A stretch of 7,806 nucleotides of DNA from Deltaproteobacteria bacterium. Lineage in GTDB: Bacteria; Desulfobacterota; DSM-4660; Desulfatiglandales; Desulfatiglandaceae. The notes beneath the pieces are model-generated. The model was not told the origin of the DNA, did no database searches, and saw nothing but the letters and a program-made list of their open reading frames with translations. This document shows, piece after piece, positions 1 through 6,759 of the stretch (the stretch's first letter is position 1; every line of letters begins with the position of its first letter). Where the stretch lies: contig JAGHDR010000045.1 of the NCBI GenBank assembly GCA_021159825.1, positions 1 to 7,806 of the forward strand. The letters run 5' to 3'. Position numbers and translations under genes: made by a program.

Positions 1-231
1 CTGTGTTTCCTTCTTGAAACACTTAAAATGCAATCGCCTGTAGGACCACCCTTTGTGTTCCATAAGATTATCAGCAATTGTTTGGGGACGCTATATCTTT
101 AGGTGTCACCTAGTTCGGACTCAATCGATAAAATGATATTGTATTATTCCCTGCCGGTTTATGATATAGGATGCAGGTAATAGTTGAGTGTTCGTTCAAA
201 TATACATATTGCTTAGTGATTAGTCAACATT
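1..231. other. Non-coding upstream stretch, nothing recognised
   Basis: This AT-rich stretch precedes the TetR gene. A short open frame runs from the window edge to a TAG at 100-102 on the + strand (33 residues). It has no recognisable motif and could be the tail of a gene outside the window or chance. I see no tRNA, terminator or convincing reverse-strand gene. Confidence 0.4.
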
Positions 232-264
232 ATTTTTGAATAAATGTTCAATAATTGATAAAAT
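232..264 (+). promoter_or_regulatory. Probable tetR promoter with overlapping inverted repeat
   Basis: A TTGAAT -35 box (236-241) and a TAAAAT -10 box (259-264) are separated by exactly 17 bp, placing the start of transcription only some 15-20 bases before the ATG. An imperfect inverted repeat overlaps the -35: TTGAA at 236-240 faces TTCAA at 247-251, with further matches at ATT (232-234) and AAT (253-255). Another GTTCAA half-site lies at 194-199. A dyad over the promoter next to a TetR gene suggests an autoregulatory operator; this is inference from placement and symmetry. Confidence 0.55.
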
Positions 265-286
265 TAAAATAAATTGAGGAAACGGT

Positions 287-871
287 ATGGCAAGAAAAGC
301 GGAATTTAATCGTCAGGAAGTCTTACAGAAAGCCATGGATGTTTTTTGGCAAGACGGATATTGCAAATCCAGTATATCCGGCCTGGTAGCTGCTACGCAC
401 TTACAACCAGGAAGTCTCTACGCGGCGTTTAATTCTAAAGAAGGTCTTTTTCTGGCTACACTCGAGAACTACAGCCGGCAAAGTATTAAAAAATTACAAG
501 ATTGTCTGGATCAGGCTGATACGCCGTTAGAAGGTGTAAAAACATTCATTAAGAAGATTGGAGAGGATATCCTGAGTAGTAAACGGCAACGCGGGTGTTT
601 TTTGGTCAATACCGTACTTGAAATCGCACCTGGGAAAACACTAATTAACCAAGAAGTCAATAAACACTTAAAGGCCATCGAATCCCATCTTCTCTCTGCC
701 TTGGTATCAGCCCATAAAGCTGGAGAGTTATCGTCAAAAAAAAAGCCTGAAGTGTTAACCAAGTACCTGATGGTTAATATCTGGGGACTTCGTGTGTTAG
801 CCAAAACTAATCCAGATAATAAAAGTGTCAGAGCTATACTGGCTCAAATTTTAACATGCTTGGAAGACTAG
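287..871 (+). CDS. TetR/AcrR-family transcriptional regulator
   Basis: A 194-residue cytoplasmic DNA-binding repressor of normal TetR length. The N-terminal helix-turn-helix domain covers about residues 8-55, with the typical order AMDVFWQDGY, then SISGLVAATHLQPGSLYAAF, then SKEGLF leading into the ligand-binding helices. RGCFLVNTVLE (102-112) marks the branch of the family containing YxaF/NemR-like repressors, where a Cys at this position (C104 here) is common and in NemR is redox active; whether it senses anything here is unknown. The ATG is preceded by TGAGGA at 275-280 with 6-base spacing. No efflux or reductase gene, the usual target, lies next to it: the neighbour downstream is a transposase remnant, so its original partner may be lost or lie upstream. 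Its base composition is clearly more AT-rich than the sugar operon downstream, consistent with separate acquisition. Confidence 0.93.
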   Translation: MARKAEFNRQEVLQKAMDVFWQDGYCKSSISGLVAATHLQPGSLYAAFNSKEGLFLATLENYSRQSIKKLQDCLDQADTPLEGVKTFIKKIGEDILSSKRQRGCFLVNTVLEIAPGKTLINQEVNKHLKAIESHLLSALVSAHKAGELSSKKKPEVLTKYLMVNIWGLRVLAKTNPDNKSVRAILAQILTCLED

Positions 872-906
872 AAGGCGATGATACTATTCCCATTTGATCA
901 ATCTCA

Positions 907-1017
907 GAGGAGTTCATTGCTGTCATTACCCGCCATATCCCAGAGAAGCGTTGGTTTATTGACTGGTATTCAAACCGTGGCGTTCAGATCCGCGGGCCCA
1001 TGTGGGGGAATTCCTGA
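907..1017 (+). pseudogene. Remnant of an IS91-like (Y2) transposase
   Basis: The + frame read from 907 gives EEFIAVITRHIPEK followed by FIDWYSNRGVQIRG and a stop at 1015-1017. This resembles the core of IS91/ISCR-family transposases, in which a segment of the type EFI..I.QHIP.K is followed by a RYYG.YSN..RG segment. About five residues, including the usual RYYG tyrosines, look altered or missing between the two blocks. There is no start codon or RBS, and the frame upstream is closed, so this is a relic, not a gene. It suggests that a rolling-circle-type element once inserted between the TetR gene and the sugar operon. The family match is from memory of the motif and is moderately secure. Confidence 0.55.
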
Positions 1018-1220
1018 ATGAATGGGTTACGATGTTGAATGGTAAGGTGAAACTCTCTTTCCTGGTATCGGTGATGTGCCCCTATCCGATGTTGGGAACC
1101 TACTTTTCACCAAAAATATTCTTCCATAAGGTAAAGAAGAGGTTGAAGCTTTTCTTCCAGTTGAAAGGACGGGCGTGTGAATAAGCTTCGGATAAGATGA
1201 ACAGAAAAGATGGGGTACTA
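1018..1220. other. Intergenic stretch upstream of gnd, no supported gene
   Basis: A 60-codon open frame overlaps this stretch, starting at 1002, but it lacks an RBS, matches no family I recognise and overlaps the transposase relic. Other frames contain short open pieces broken by stops. It is probably degraded DNA plus the operon leader. I did not find a convincing sigma-70 promoter for gnd: a TTGAAA at 1161-1166 has no properly spaced -10. Confidence 0.4.
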
Positions 1221-1226
1221 AGGAGG
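1221..1226 (+). promoter_or_regulatory. Strong Shine-Dalgarno deciding the gnd start
   Basis: AGGAGG lies only 2 bases before the first of two adjacent ATG codons (1229) but 5 bases before the second (1232). The second ATG is therefore the more likely start. Confidence 0.7.
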
Positions 1227-1231
1227 ACATG

Positions 1232-2143
1232 ATGCAGGTAGCGATGATCGGACTTGGGCGGATGGGGATGAATATGGCCCGGCGTCTTCTCGGAAAAGGG
1301 CAAGAGGTTATTGTTTACAACCGCACTGCGAAAAAGGTGGAAGAACTTGCTGGGGAAGGGGCCGTCGCCGCATTCTCGCTCGATGAAATTCCGAACTTGC
1401 TGGAACCCCCCAGGGCCGTGTGGATGATGCTTCCCGCCGGTTCGGTGGTGGATGAGCAACTGGAGAGGCTTTTGAACATTCTTGACCCCGGAGATATTAT
1501 CATCGACGGAGGGAACGGTTTTTACAAGGATGATATCAGGCGTGCCGCTATAGCAAAAAAGGCCGGCATATCCTATGTAGACGCAGGTGTGAGCGGCGGC
1601 ATCTGGGGTCTCAGGGAGGGATATTGCCTGATGGTCGGCGGCCCAAGGGATGCGTATAATCAACTGGAGCCCCTGTTCAGATCCCTTGCGCCGGATGAAG
1701 GGTATCTCTATTGTGGCGCCACTGGTGCAGGTCATTTCGTAAAGATGATCCATAACGGCATCGAGTACGCCATGATGCAAGCCTACGCAGAAGGGTTTGA
1801 ACTGATCCAGGCATCGTCCTATGGAAAAGACCTTGCCTATGATCACCTCTGTCATGTGTGGAACAGGGGGAGCGTCATTCGTTCCTGGCTCCTGGAGCTT
1901 GCCGAGCGGGCATTTGAAGCTGACCCTCAACTTTCTGAAATCCAAGGTTACGTGGAGGATTCGGGCGAAGGCAGATGGATCGTGGAACATGCTATTGAAT
2001 GCGGTGTGCCTTCACCAGTTATTGCCCTTTCCCTCTTCGAACGCTTCAGGTCGAGGATGGAAAACACCTTTTCCGATCGGGTTCTTGCGGCTCTCCGGAG
2101 GGAATTCGGCGGCCATGCAGTAAAACCAACGGAACAGAACTAG
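1232..2143 (+). CDS. gnd: 6-phosphogluconate dehydrogenase, short (YqeC/GndA-like) form
   Basis: Oxidatively decarboxylates 6-phosphogluconate to ribulose 5-phosphate in the cytoplasm, the last oxidative step of the pentose phosphate pathway. Numbering from the ATG at 1232 (303 residues), the Rossmann motif GLGRMG is at 7-12 and the cofactor-selecting loop reads NRT at 30-32. An NRT/NRS loop binds the 2'-phosphate of NADP in characterised enzymes, whereas NAD-specific relatives usually carry an acidic residue there, so NADP use is inferred. GGNGFY is at 93-98, the substrate loop VSGG at 120-123, and the catalytic block KMIHNGIEY at 171-179 (K171, H174, N175, E178). Length fits the roughly 300-residue short class that lacks the long helical C-terminal repeat of E. 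coli Gnd. It is first in the operon; the next gene starts about 17 bases after its stop. Confidence 0.95.
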   Translation: MQVAMIGLGRMGMNMARRLLGKGQEVIVYNRTAKKVEELAGEGAVAAFSLDEIPNLLEPPRAVWMMLPAGSVVDEQLERLLNILDPGDIIIDGGNGFYKDDIRRAAIAKKAGISYVDAGVSGGIWGLREGYCLMVGGPRDAYNQLEPLFRSLAPDEGYLYCGATGAGHFVKMIHNGIEYAMMQAYAEGFELIQASSYGKDLAYDHLCHVWNRGSVIRSWLLELAERAFEADPQLSEIQGYVEDSGEGRWIVEHAIECGVPSPVIALSLFERFRSRMENTFSDRVLAALRREFGGHAVKPTEQN

Positions 2144-2160
2144 GGAAAGGGGCCTCCATC

Positions 2161-4338
2161 GTGGTGAATCCATTTCCCGCTCAAGGGTTCAGAAAGTACA
2201 TGCGGCAGGCAAAAAAGATCCTGAAATCGAACTGGTCCGGATCTTACACCAAGCCTTCCCCGGGACTCTATCCGCACCAGTGGAACTGGGACTCCGCTTT
2301 CATTGCCATGGGCTATGCCCATTACAATCAGAAACGCGCGATGAAAGAGTTGCGATCCCTATTCGAAAATCAGTGGGAGAATGGGATGGTTCCCCAGATC
2401 GTTTTCAACCGGGAGGCGCTGGGTCACTATTTTCCGGAACCGGATTTCTGGCAGGTACCTGGCGGCAGACTCACGAGCGGGATTACCATGCCGCCGCTCC
2501 ACGCCGTTGCCTGTCTGCACATCTACAAGCATGCTGGGCTCAGGCAGAAGGCCCGTAATTTCCTGGAGGACCTCTTTCCCAAGCTTCTTGCCCTTCATCG
2601 GTATCTCTATGCGTTCAGGGACCCCGAAAAGTCAGGATTGGTCTATATCAGGCATCCCTGGGAATCAGGGTTGGACAACTCACCTGCCTGGGACGGCCCT
2701 CTTAGAAGTATGGTGGTCAAAAAGGAGGATCTTCCTGCCTATGCACGCAAAGACCTCGGTCACGAGGTGCCTGCCGAACAGAGGCCCAGTGATACAGATT
2801 ACGACCGCTACGTCCATCTAGTGGATATTTTCAGGCGTCTCAAGTATCGAGAGGAGGAAATCTACAGAGAATGTCCATTTCTCGTGCAAGATGTCCTTTT
2901 CAACGCGATCCTTTGCAGGGCAAACCGTGACCTCTTGGAAATAGGTCGGATAATTGGAGAAGACACATCGGAGGCAGAGGTATGGCATCAGTTGACCTCG
3001 GAGGCCATCCGGGAAAAACTCTGGTGTCCTGACTGCAGGAAATTCGAGTCCTATGATCTCGTTACCGGCACCCATATCCACACGGCTACGGCGGCCAGCT
3101 TCATGCCCCTTTTTGCTGGGGCCGCCTCTCGAGAGCAGGCTGAGATCCTGTATGAGACCATGAACTCCATTTCCTTCTGTGCCCTTCGCCAGGGAAATTG
3201 TTTTACCATTCCCAATTATGACATGACCAGGGATGATTTTGACGCCCGGAATTATTGGCGAGGACCGGTCTGGATCAATATCAACTGGATGCTTTCCCAG
3301 GGGCTCAAAGAGTACGGGTACCGGGAAAAATCAGATGCGATCAAACAGGATATCATCCAATTGCCTATTCGTTTCGGATTCCACGAATATTTTGATTCGC
3401 ACTCGGGGAAAGGATACGGGTCTCCCGGTTTTTCGTGGACCGCCGCCCTGTTCCTGGATCTGGTCTATGAGTACTACGAAAAAGATCAACAGGGAACGGG
3501 TCTGTTAGGGAAAGTTGGCTCCCGCGTCCTGGGCAGCAGAATGATTCTGAATGAGGGAGGTGCGAGCGTCTCCACACCATTGAAGACCCACGGTTCAGCG
3601 CTTATGGCATCCATTAATGAACTCAAAAACCGGTTTTACAATTTAGACCGGGGGATTGTGGATTATGATGCTATGAGACAGTCGCCTGAATGGGAGAGGT
3701 ACCGGAATATGGCGGCGGGACTAAGGTTTTTTGATATTGAGACATTATCTTCAGCTGAGGAAAAGAAGGCTTTCTGGATCAATCTTTACAATACCATCGT
3801 AGTGCATGGGATAGTGGAACTTGGAGTCAGGGCATCGGTGAAAGAGATACGCGATTTTTTTGGCAATATCGCTTATCAGGTCGGGGATATTACCTTTACG
3901 GCCGATGAGATGGAGCATGGCGTGTTACGGGGAAATGCCAGGCCCCCCTATGCGATCTTCCGTCTCTTCAGGAGAAATGATCCCCGGCGGTTCCTTGCCA
4001 TTAACCCATTGGACCCCCGGATACATTTTGCCCTGGTCTGTGGATCCCGGTCATGCGCACCCATTCATTTCTACGAGGCGTTGTCCCTTGACCGGCAACT
4101 GGATACGGCTACCGAACATTTTGTGAACAGTTCGGAAGTTCTTGTGCTACCGGAGAAGAACAAGATTTTCCTCTCCCAGATCTTCAGGTGGTACCGTAGT
4201 GACTTCGGGAGCAGGGAACAGCTATTCCGATTTCTCATAAAGTATATGTCCGAGCGCGAAAAGGCGGAATTCATCGAAGAACACATGGACAGCATCAAGA
4301 TCGAGTATTTGTTTTATGACTGGAACCTGAATCATTAG
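2161..4338 (+). CDS. GH63/MGH1-like glycoside hydrolase fused to a C-terminal DUF547 domain
   Basis: About 725 residues from a GTG at 2161 (or the adjacent GTG at 2164), preceded by a GGAAAGGGG tract at 2145-2153; the open frame extends further upstream only by overlapping gnd. Residues ~10-440 form an (alpha/alpha)6-barrel hydrolase of the MGH1/YgjK (GH63-related) type: WNWDSAF (41-47), GLDNSPAWD (170-178), YWRGPVWININW (365-376), HEYFD (408-412), GYGSPGFSWT (418-427). By analogy with mannosylglycerate hydrolase, D172 and E409 are candidate general acid and base. No signal peptide is seen, so an intracellular alpha-glycoside is the likely substrate; trehalose, mannosylglycerate or a glucosylglycerate-like solute are possibilities the sequence cannot separate. 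Residues ~500-725 are a full DUF547 domain with AFWINLYNTIVVHG (536-549), DEMEHG and CGSRSCAPI (627-635); its function is unknown. Placement between gnd and zwf suggests it feeds sugar into the pathway. Confidence 0.88.
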   Translation: MVNPFPAQGFRKYMRQAKKILKSNWSGSYTKPSPGLYPHQWNWDSAFIAMGYAHYNQKRAMKELRSLFENQWENGMVPQIVFNREALGHYFPEPDFWQVPGGRLTSGITMPPLHAVACLHIYKHAGLRQKARNFLEDLFPKLLALHRYLYAFRDPEKSGLVYIRHPWESGLDNSPAWDGPLRSMVVKKEDLPAYARKDLGHEVPAEQRPSDTDYDRYVHLVDIFRRLKYREEEIYRECPFLVQDVLFNAILCRANRDLLEIGRIIGEDTSEAEVWHQLTSEAIREKLWCPDCRKFESYDLVTGTHIHTATAASFMPLFAGAASREQAEILYETMNSISFCALRQGNCFTIPNYDMTRDDFDARNYWRGPVWININWMLSQGLKEYGYREKSDAIKQDIIQLPIRFGFHEYFDSHSGKGYGSPGFSWTAALFLDLVYEYYEKDQQGTGLLGKVGSRVLGSRMILNEGGASVSTPLKTHGSALMASINELKNRFYNLDRGIVDYDAMRQSPEWERYRNMAAGLRFFDIETLSSAEEKKAFWINLYNTIVVHGIVELGVRASVKEIRDFFGNIAYQVGDITFTADEMEHGVLRGNARPPYAIFRLFRRNDPRRFLAINPLDPRIHFALVCGSRSCAPIHFYEALSLDRQLDTATEHFVNSSEVLVLPEKNKIFLSQIFRWYRSDFGSREQLFRFLIKYMSEREKAEFIEEHMDSIKIEYLFYDWNLNH

Positions 4339-4348
4339 GAGTGCCATT

Positions 4349-6064
4349 ATGGAGGACATTGTTTTTGCTGCCAACACGGTCCCGGATATGGAGACTCCGT
4401 CTGAATCCTGTCTCATAGATGGGCGTGCCGATCCCTGTACAGTGATTATAATAGGGGCATCCGGAGATCTCACCGGACGAAAGATCGTGCCGGCCCTCTA
4501 TGAACTTTTTTGTAACGGCGGTCTCCCCGATCCCTGCATCATCGTTGGATGTGCCCGTACCAGAATGGATGATTCAGGTTTCAGGGAAAAGATGAAGGAG
4601 GCCGCCCACAGACACAAGAAACTGGATGAAAGTGATTGGTCGAAATTCGCGAGGCTGCTTTATTACCGGGCGATTGAGTACAATTCCTCTCCATCTTTTA
4701 CTGCGCTGGCTGAATCTATCAAGGAGCTGGAACAGGCATATGGGACAGGCGAAAACCGGCTTTTCTACCTGGCGATTCCCCCGTCTCTGTACGAAACAAC
4801 CTCAAAAATGTTGGGCCATGCAGGGCTTGCACGGGAGCATGAAACCGGGGATAACTGGGTCAGGATTGTCGTGGAAAAACCTTTCGGTCGTGATCTCGCA
4901 TCGGCCATGTCTCTGGATCATGCCATTCATGAGCACTGGAATGAACATCAGATTTTCAGGATCGACCACTACCTGGCAAAGGAAACAGTTCAGAATATCC
5001 TGATGTTTCGTTTTGCCAATGCCATTTTTGAACCCATCTGGAATCGGCGCTACATCAAATCGGTCAAAATTTTGGTGGCCGAGTCCCTTGGCGTAGAACA
5101 TCGGGCAGGCTATTATGAGCAGGCAGGGGTCATGCGGGATATGTTTCAGAACCACATGATGCAGCTTCTTTCCCTGATTGCTATGGAGCCGCCGGCACAG
5201 TTTGATTCCAGCCGGGTGAGGGATGAGAAAGTGAAAATATACCGGGCGTTGCGACCTTTCCCGGTTCAGGATTTATCCCGGGACCTTGTGTTGGGTCAAT
5301 ATGCTGCCGGAGAAGCTGGAGGCCAATCTGTTTCTGCCTACCGGGATGAGCCTGGGGTGTCCCCCCGGAGTCTGGTTCCCACGTTTGCAAGGATGCGGGT
5401 TTTCGTGGACAACTGGCGCTGGCAGGGCGTTCCCTTTGTTCTCATGTCCGGAAAGAGACTGGCTGAAAAAAAGACCGAAATTGTAATCCAGTTCAGGGAA
5501 ATTCCCCATTCCATGTTTCGCCGAATTCTGGGAGAACATATTTCCGAAAACCGGCTGGTGCTGGGCATCTATCCAGAAGAGAAGATTCATCTGACATTCC
5601 AGACCAAGAACCCGGGGGCAGAGGGCAGCGGGCTTGAATTAGACTTGGTGTCAAACCCCACCGGCGCTTTTCTTCCCCCCTCCCAGACGCAGGCTGAAAA
5701 GCGTTTTCATGATCAATTGAATAAAAAATGGGGTATACATTTTAACCACCTCTATACCTTTATCAATGTCCCATTGGGCAGGTTTCGAAAGTGGCTTTCT
5801 GCTTCCGGGAATCTGGGACCGTACATGGATCGCCTGGCAGGGAGCTTTAACCCCTGTGCACTGGATGGCGTGATGTGTCGGACACTTATCTCAGTGGATT
5901 GGGAAGGATACCTCTATGACTGTGATTTTAACCTGGCGAAGCGATTACCGATAGGAAGGCGAAAGACCCATGTTACCGAAATGTCAGGTCCCCCGGAACC
6001 GGGAGAGACCATCGCAGTCGGAGACCACTGTTACACCTGTACGGCAGGTTCAGGATTTACTTGA
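4349..6064 (+). CDS. zwf: Glucose-6-phosphate dehydrogenase with its C-terminus replaced in frame by the ArsS C-terminal domain
   Basis: Residues ~30-424 are glucose-6-phosphate dehydrogenase, which makes 6-phosphogluconolactone and NAD(P)H: nucleotide motif GASGDLTGRK (36-45), EKPFG (176-180), the substrate signature RIDHYLAKE (204-212), the catalytic His in QNHMMQ (H269), and MSGKRL later on. The usual last ~70 residues (tetramer and beta-sheet end) are absent. From about residue 426 the chain becomes the C-terminal (DUF3641) domain of ArsS, the arsenosugar radical-SAM protein: GLELDLVSNPTGAFLPPSQ (428-446), VMCR (508-511), YDCDFN (523-528), HCYTCTAG (560-567). The radical-SAM half of ArsS is missing. 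The TGA at 6062-6064 is probably a selenocysteine codon, making the true end 6085 (577 residues). The RBS AGGAG (4337-4341) overlaps the stop of the preceding gene, so translation is coupled. The N-terminus is about 25-30 residues longer than usual. Activity is doubtful; the chimera may be a fusion, a decay product or an assembly join. Confidence 0.88.
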   Translation: MEDIVFAANTVPDMETPSESCLIDGRADPCTVIIIGASGDLTGRKIVPALYELFCNGGLPDPCIIVGCARTRMDDSGFREKMKEAAHRHKKLDESDWSKFARLLYYRAIEYNSSPSFTALAESIKELEQAYGTGENRLFYLAIPPSLYETTSKMLGHAGLAREHETGDNWVRIVVEKPFGRDLASAMSLDHAIHEHWNEHQIFRIDHYLAKETVQNILMFRFANAIFEPIWNRRYIKSVKILVAESLGVEHRAGYYEQAGVMRDMFQNHMMQLLSLIAMEPPAQFDSSRVRDEKVKIYRALRPFPVQDLSRDLVLGQYAAGEAGGQSVSAYRDEPGVSPRSLVPTFARMRVFVDNWRWQGVPFVLMSGKRLAEKKTEIVIQFREIPHSMFRRILGEHISENRLVLGIYPEEKIHLTFQTKNPGAEGSGLELDLVSNPTGAFLPPSQTQAEKRFHDQLNKKWGIHFNHLYTFINVPLGRFRKWLSASGNLGPYMDRLAGSFNPCALDGVMCRTLISVDWEGYLYDCDFNLAKRLPIGRRKTHVTEMSGPPEPGETIAVGDHCYTCTAGSGFT

Positions 6065-6085
6065 GGGGGGAGCATCGAGGCCTGA
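5627..6085 (+). pseudogene. arsS: 3' fragment of arsS (arsenosugar radical SAM/selenoprotein C-terminal domain)
   Basis: This segment encodes only the Cys-rich C-terminal domain of ArsS, an enzyme that acts after ArsM-type arsenic methylation in arsenosugar synthesis. It starts near the G6PDH junction and keeps the conserved run from LDLVSNPTGAFLPPSQ through FNHLYTFINVPLGRF, GVMCR, DWEGYLYDCDFN and HCYTCTAGSG. Normal ArsS is about 320-350 residues with an N-terminal radical-SAM CxxxCxxC domain, none of which is present in this window. The family usually ends in GxGSS(C/U)GG plus a few residues. Here the frame gives GSGFT, UGA, GGSIEA and then a stop at 6083-6085, so the 3' end appears intact if UGA is read as selenocysteine. 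No separate start or RBS is visible, so it can only be translated as part of the zwf frame. I recognise the family from conserved motifs and have not searched it. Confidence 0.8.
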
Positions 6086-6097
6086 GGTCAGGTTCGA
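6062..6097 (+). promoter_or_regulatory. Candidate selenocysteine UGA with bacterial SECIS hairpin
   Basis: UGA (6062-6064) occupies the conserved C-terminal Cys/Sec position of ArsS. Downstream, CCUG (6081-6084) pairs with CAGG (6089-6092) around an AGGU loop (6085-6088). A lower stem pairs UCGA (6075-6078) with UCGA (6094-6097), and G79/G80 opposite U93 form an irregular middle. The loop begins 20 bases after the UGA, and it contains the GG/GU type of small apical loop seen in bacterial SECIS elements such as E. coli fdhF. Pairing was found by eye; SelB recognition is inferred. Confidence 0.68.
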
Positions 6098-6149
6098 AAA
6101 GGATGTTTTGGATGGTTGAAAGTTGTACTATCCGGTTAAGTGTCGGAAC

Positions 6150-6638
6150 ATGGATCAGAAAAAAAAAGTTATAGTGCTTGAAACCGCTGAAATCTTGGCT
6201 AAGAGAGCGGCCCATCTTTTTTCTGAAATGGTCTTGGCTTCGGTGGTAGCGAGGGGCAGGTGCATGGCGGCCCTTTACGAGAAAGAAGTTCCTGAAGTAT
6301 TTGATCTCGTTTTCCTTGGACTTGGCGCGGATGGCCACACGGCATCCCTTTTTCCGGATCACGTCGCTTTAAAGGAATGGAAAAGAGGAGTGCTTGCGGT
6401 CAAGGGAGGAGATCCTGATGTTCCCCGTCTTACCATGACATTTCCCCTTATTAACAAGGCTCGACATATTATCTTTCTTGTGTCCGGAGAGAAGAAGGCT
6501 GAGGTATTAAAAGCGGTGCTTGAGGATAGGGATGTGAAGCTCCCGGCCGTTCATGTCTTGCCTTCCACCGGATCTTTGACGTGGGTGCTGGATAGGGCAG
6601 CCGCCTCCCTGCTTTCAAAGGAGACCCCCCGTGGCTGA
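6150..6638 (+). pseudogene. pgl: 6-phosphogluconolactonase with a large internal in-frame deletion
   Basis: 6-phosphogluconolactonase (DevB/SOL type) hydrolyses the product of Zwf to 6-phosphogluconate. From the ATG at 6150 the frame encodes 162 residues, against about 230-260 in the family. The N-terminal helix VIVLETAEILAKRAAHLFSEM and the start of the first core strand (ARGRCMA, 34-40) are present. The C-terminal half resumes at YEKEVPEVFDLVFLGLGADGHTASLFP (GLGADGHTAS at 57-66) and continues normally through LTMTFPLINKARHIIFLVSG. What should lie between, including the SGGSTP phosphate loop and the WVDER segment, is missing without disturbing the frame; the junction is near 6264-6280. The protein is very unlikely to be active. 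The RBS is weak. A TTG at 6123 could extend the frame by nine residues, but the family N-terminus fits the ATG. It overlaps the glk start by 8 bases. Confidence 0.85.
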
Positions 6639-6759
6639 ATTTCTGAACAAAATCATGCTCCTGGTTGCCAATGTCGGAGACACCAAGACGAATATTGGAT
6701 TGTTCGAGTTAGGGAAAAAGAGATCCCTCTGGGTTAGATATAGATGTCGCCGCAATTAA
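6631..6759 (+). pseudogene. glk: 5' remnant of a ROK/Glk-type glucokinase
   Basis: A GTG at 6631, with AAAGGAG at 6617-6623 and an 8-base overlap with the pgl frame, opens a 42-codon frame ending at TAA 6757-6759. Residues 10-27, LLVANVGDTKTNIGLFEL, align with the N-terminal ATP phosphate loop of glucokinases, usually of the form LAGDIGGTKT..LFE. The otherwise conserved Asp and second Gly are changed (N14 and D17), and after about residue 32 the family similarity stops. The full enzyme is about 320 residues, so nearly 90 percent is gone and no further glucokinase sequence is recognisable downstream. Classic operon position and overlap suggest it was once a working last gene phosphorylating glucose for Zwf. 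A different short peptide is possible but less likely. Confidence 0.65.

Noticed and set aside
1002..1184. 60-codon open frame between the transposase relic and gnd
   Set aside because: No RBS, no recognisable family, overlaps the relic in another frame, and other frames show equally short open pieces.
1100..1990. Long reverse-strand open frame (296 codons) opposite gnd
   Set aside because: It lies antisense to the well-conserved gnd coding sequence, has no RBS or recognisable motifs, and its composition looks like a shadow of codon bias on the other strand.
1999..2160. Upstream extension of the glycosidase frame
   Set aside because: This part overlaps gnd, whose own frame is clearly conserved there. 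The hydrolase similarity begins after the GTG at 2161, which has a purine-rich RBS tract.
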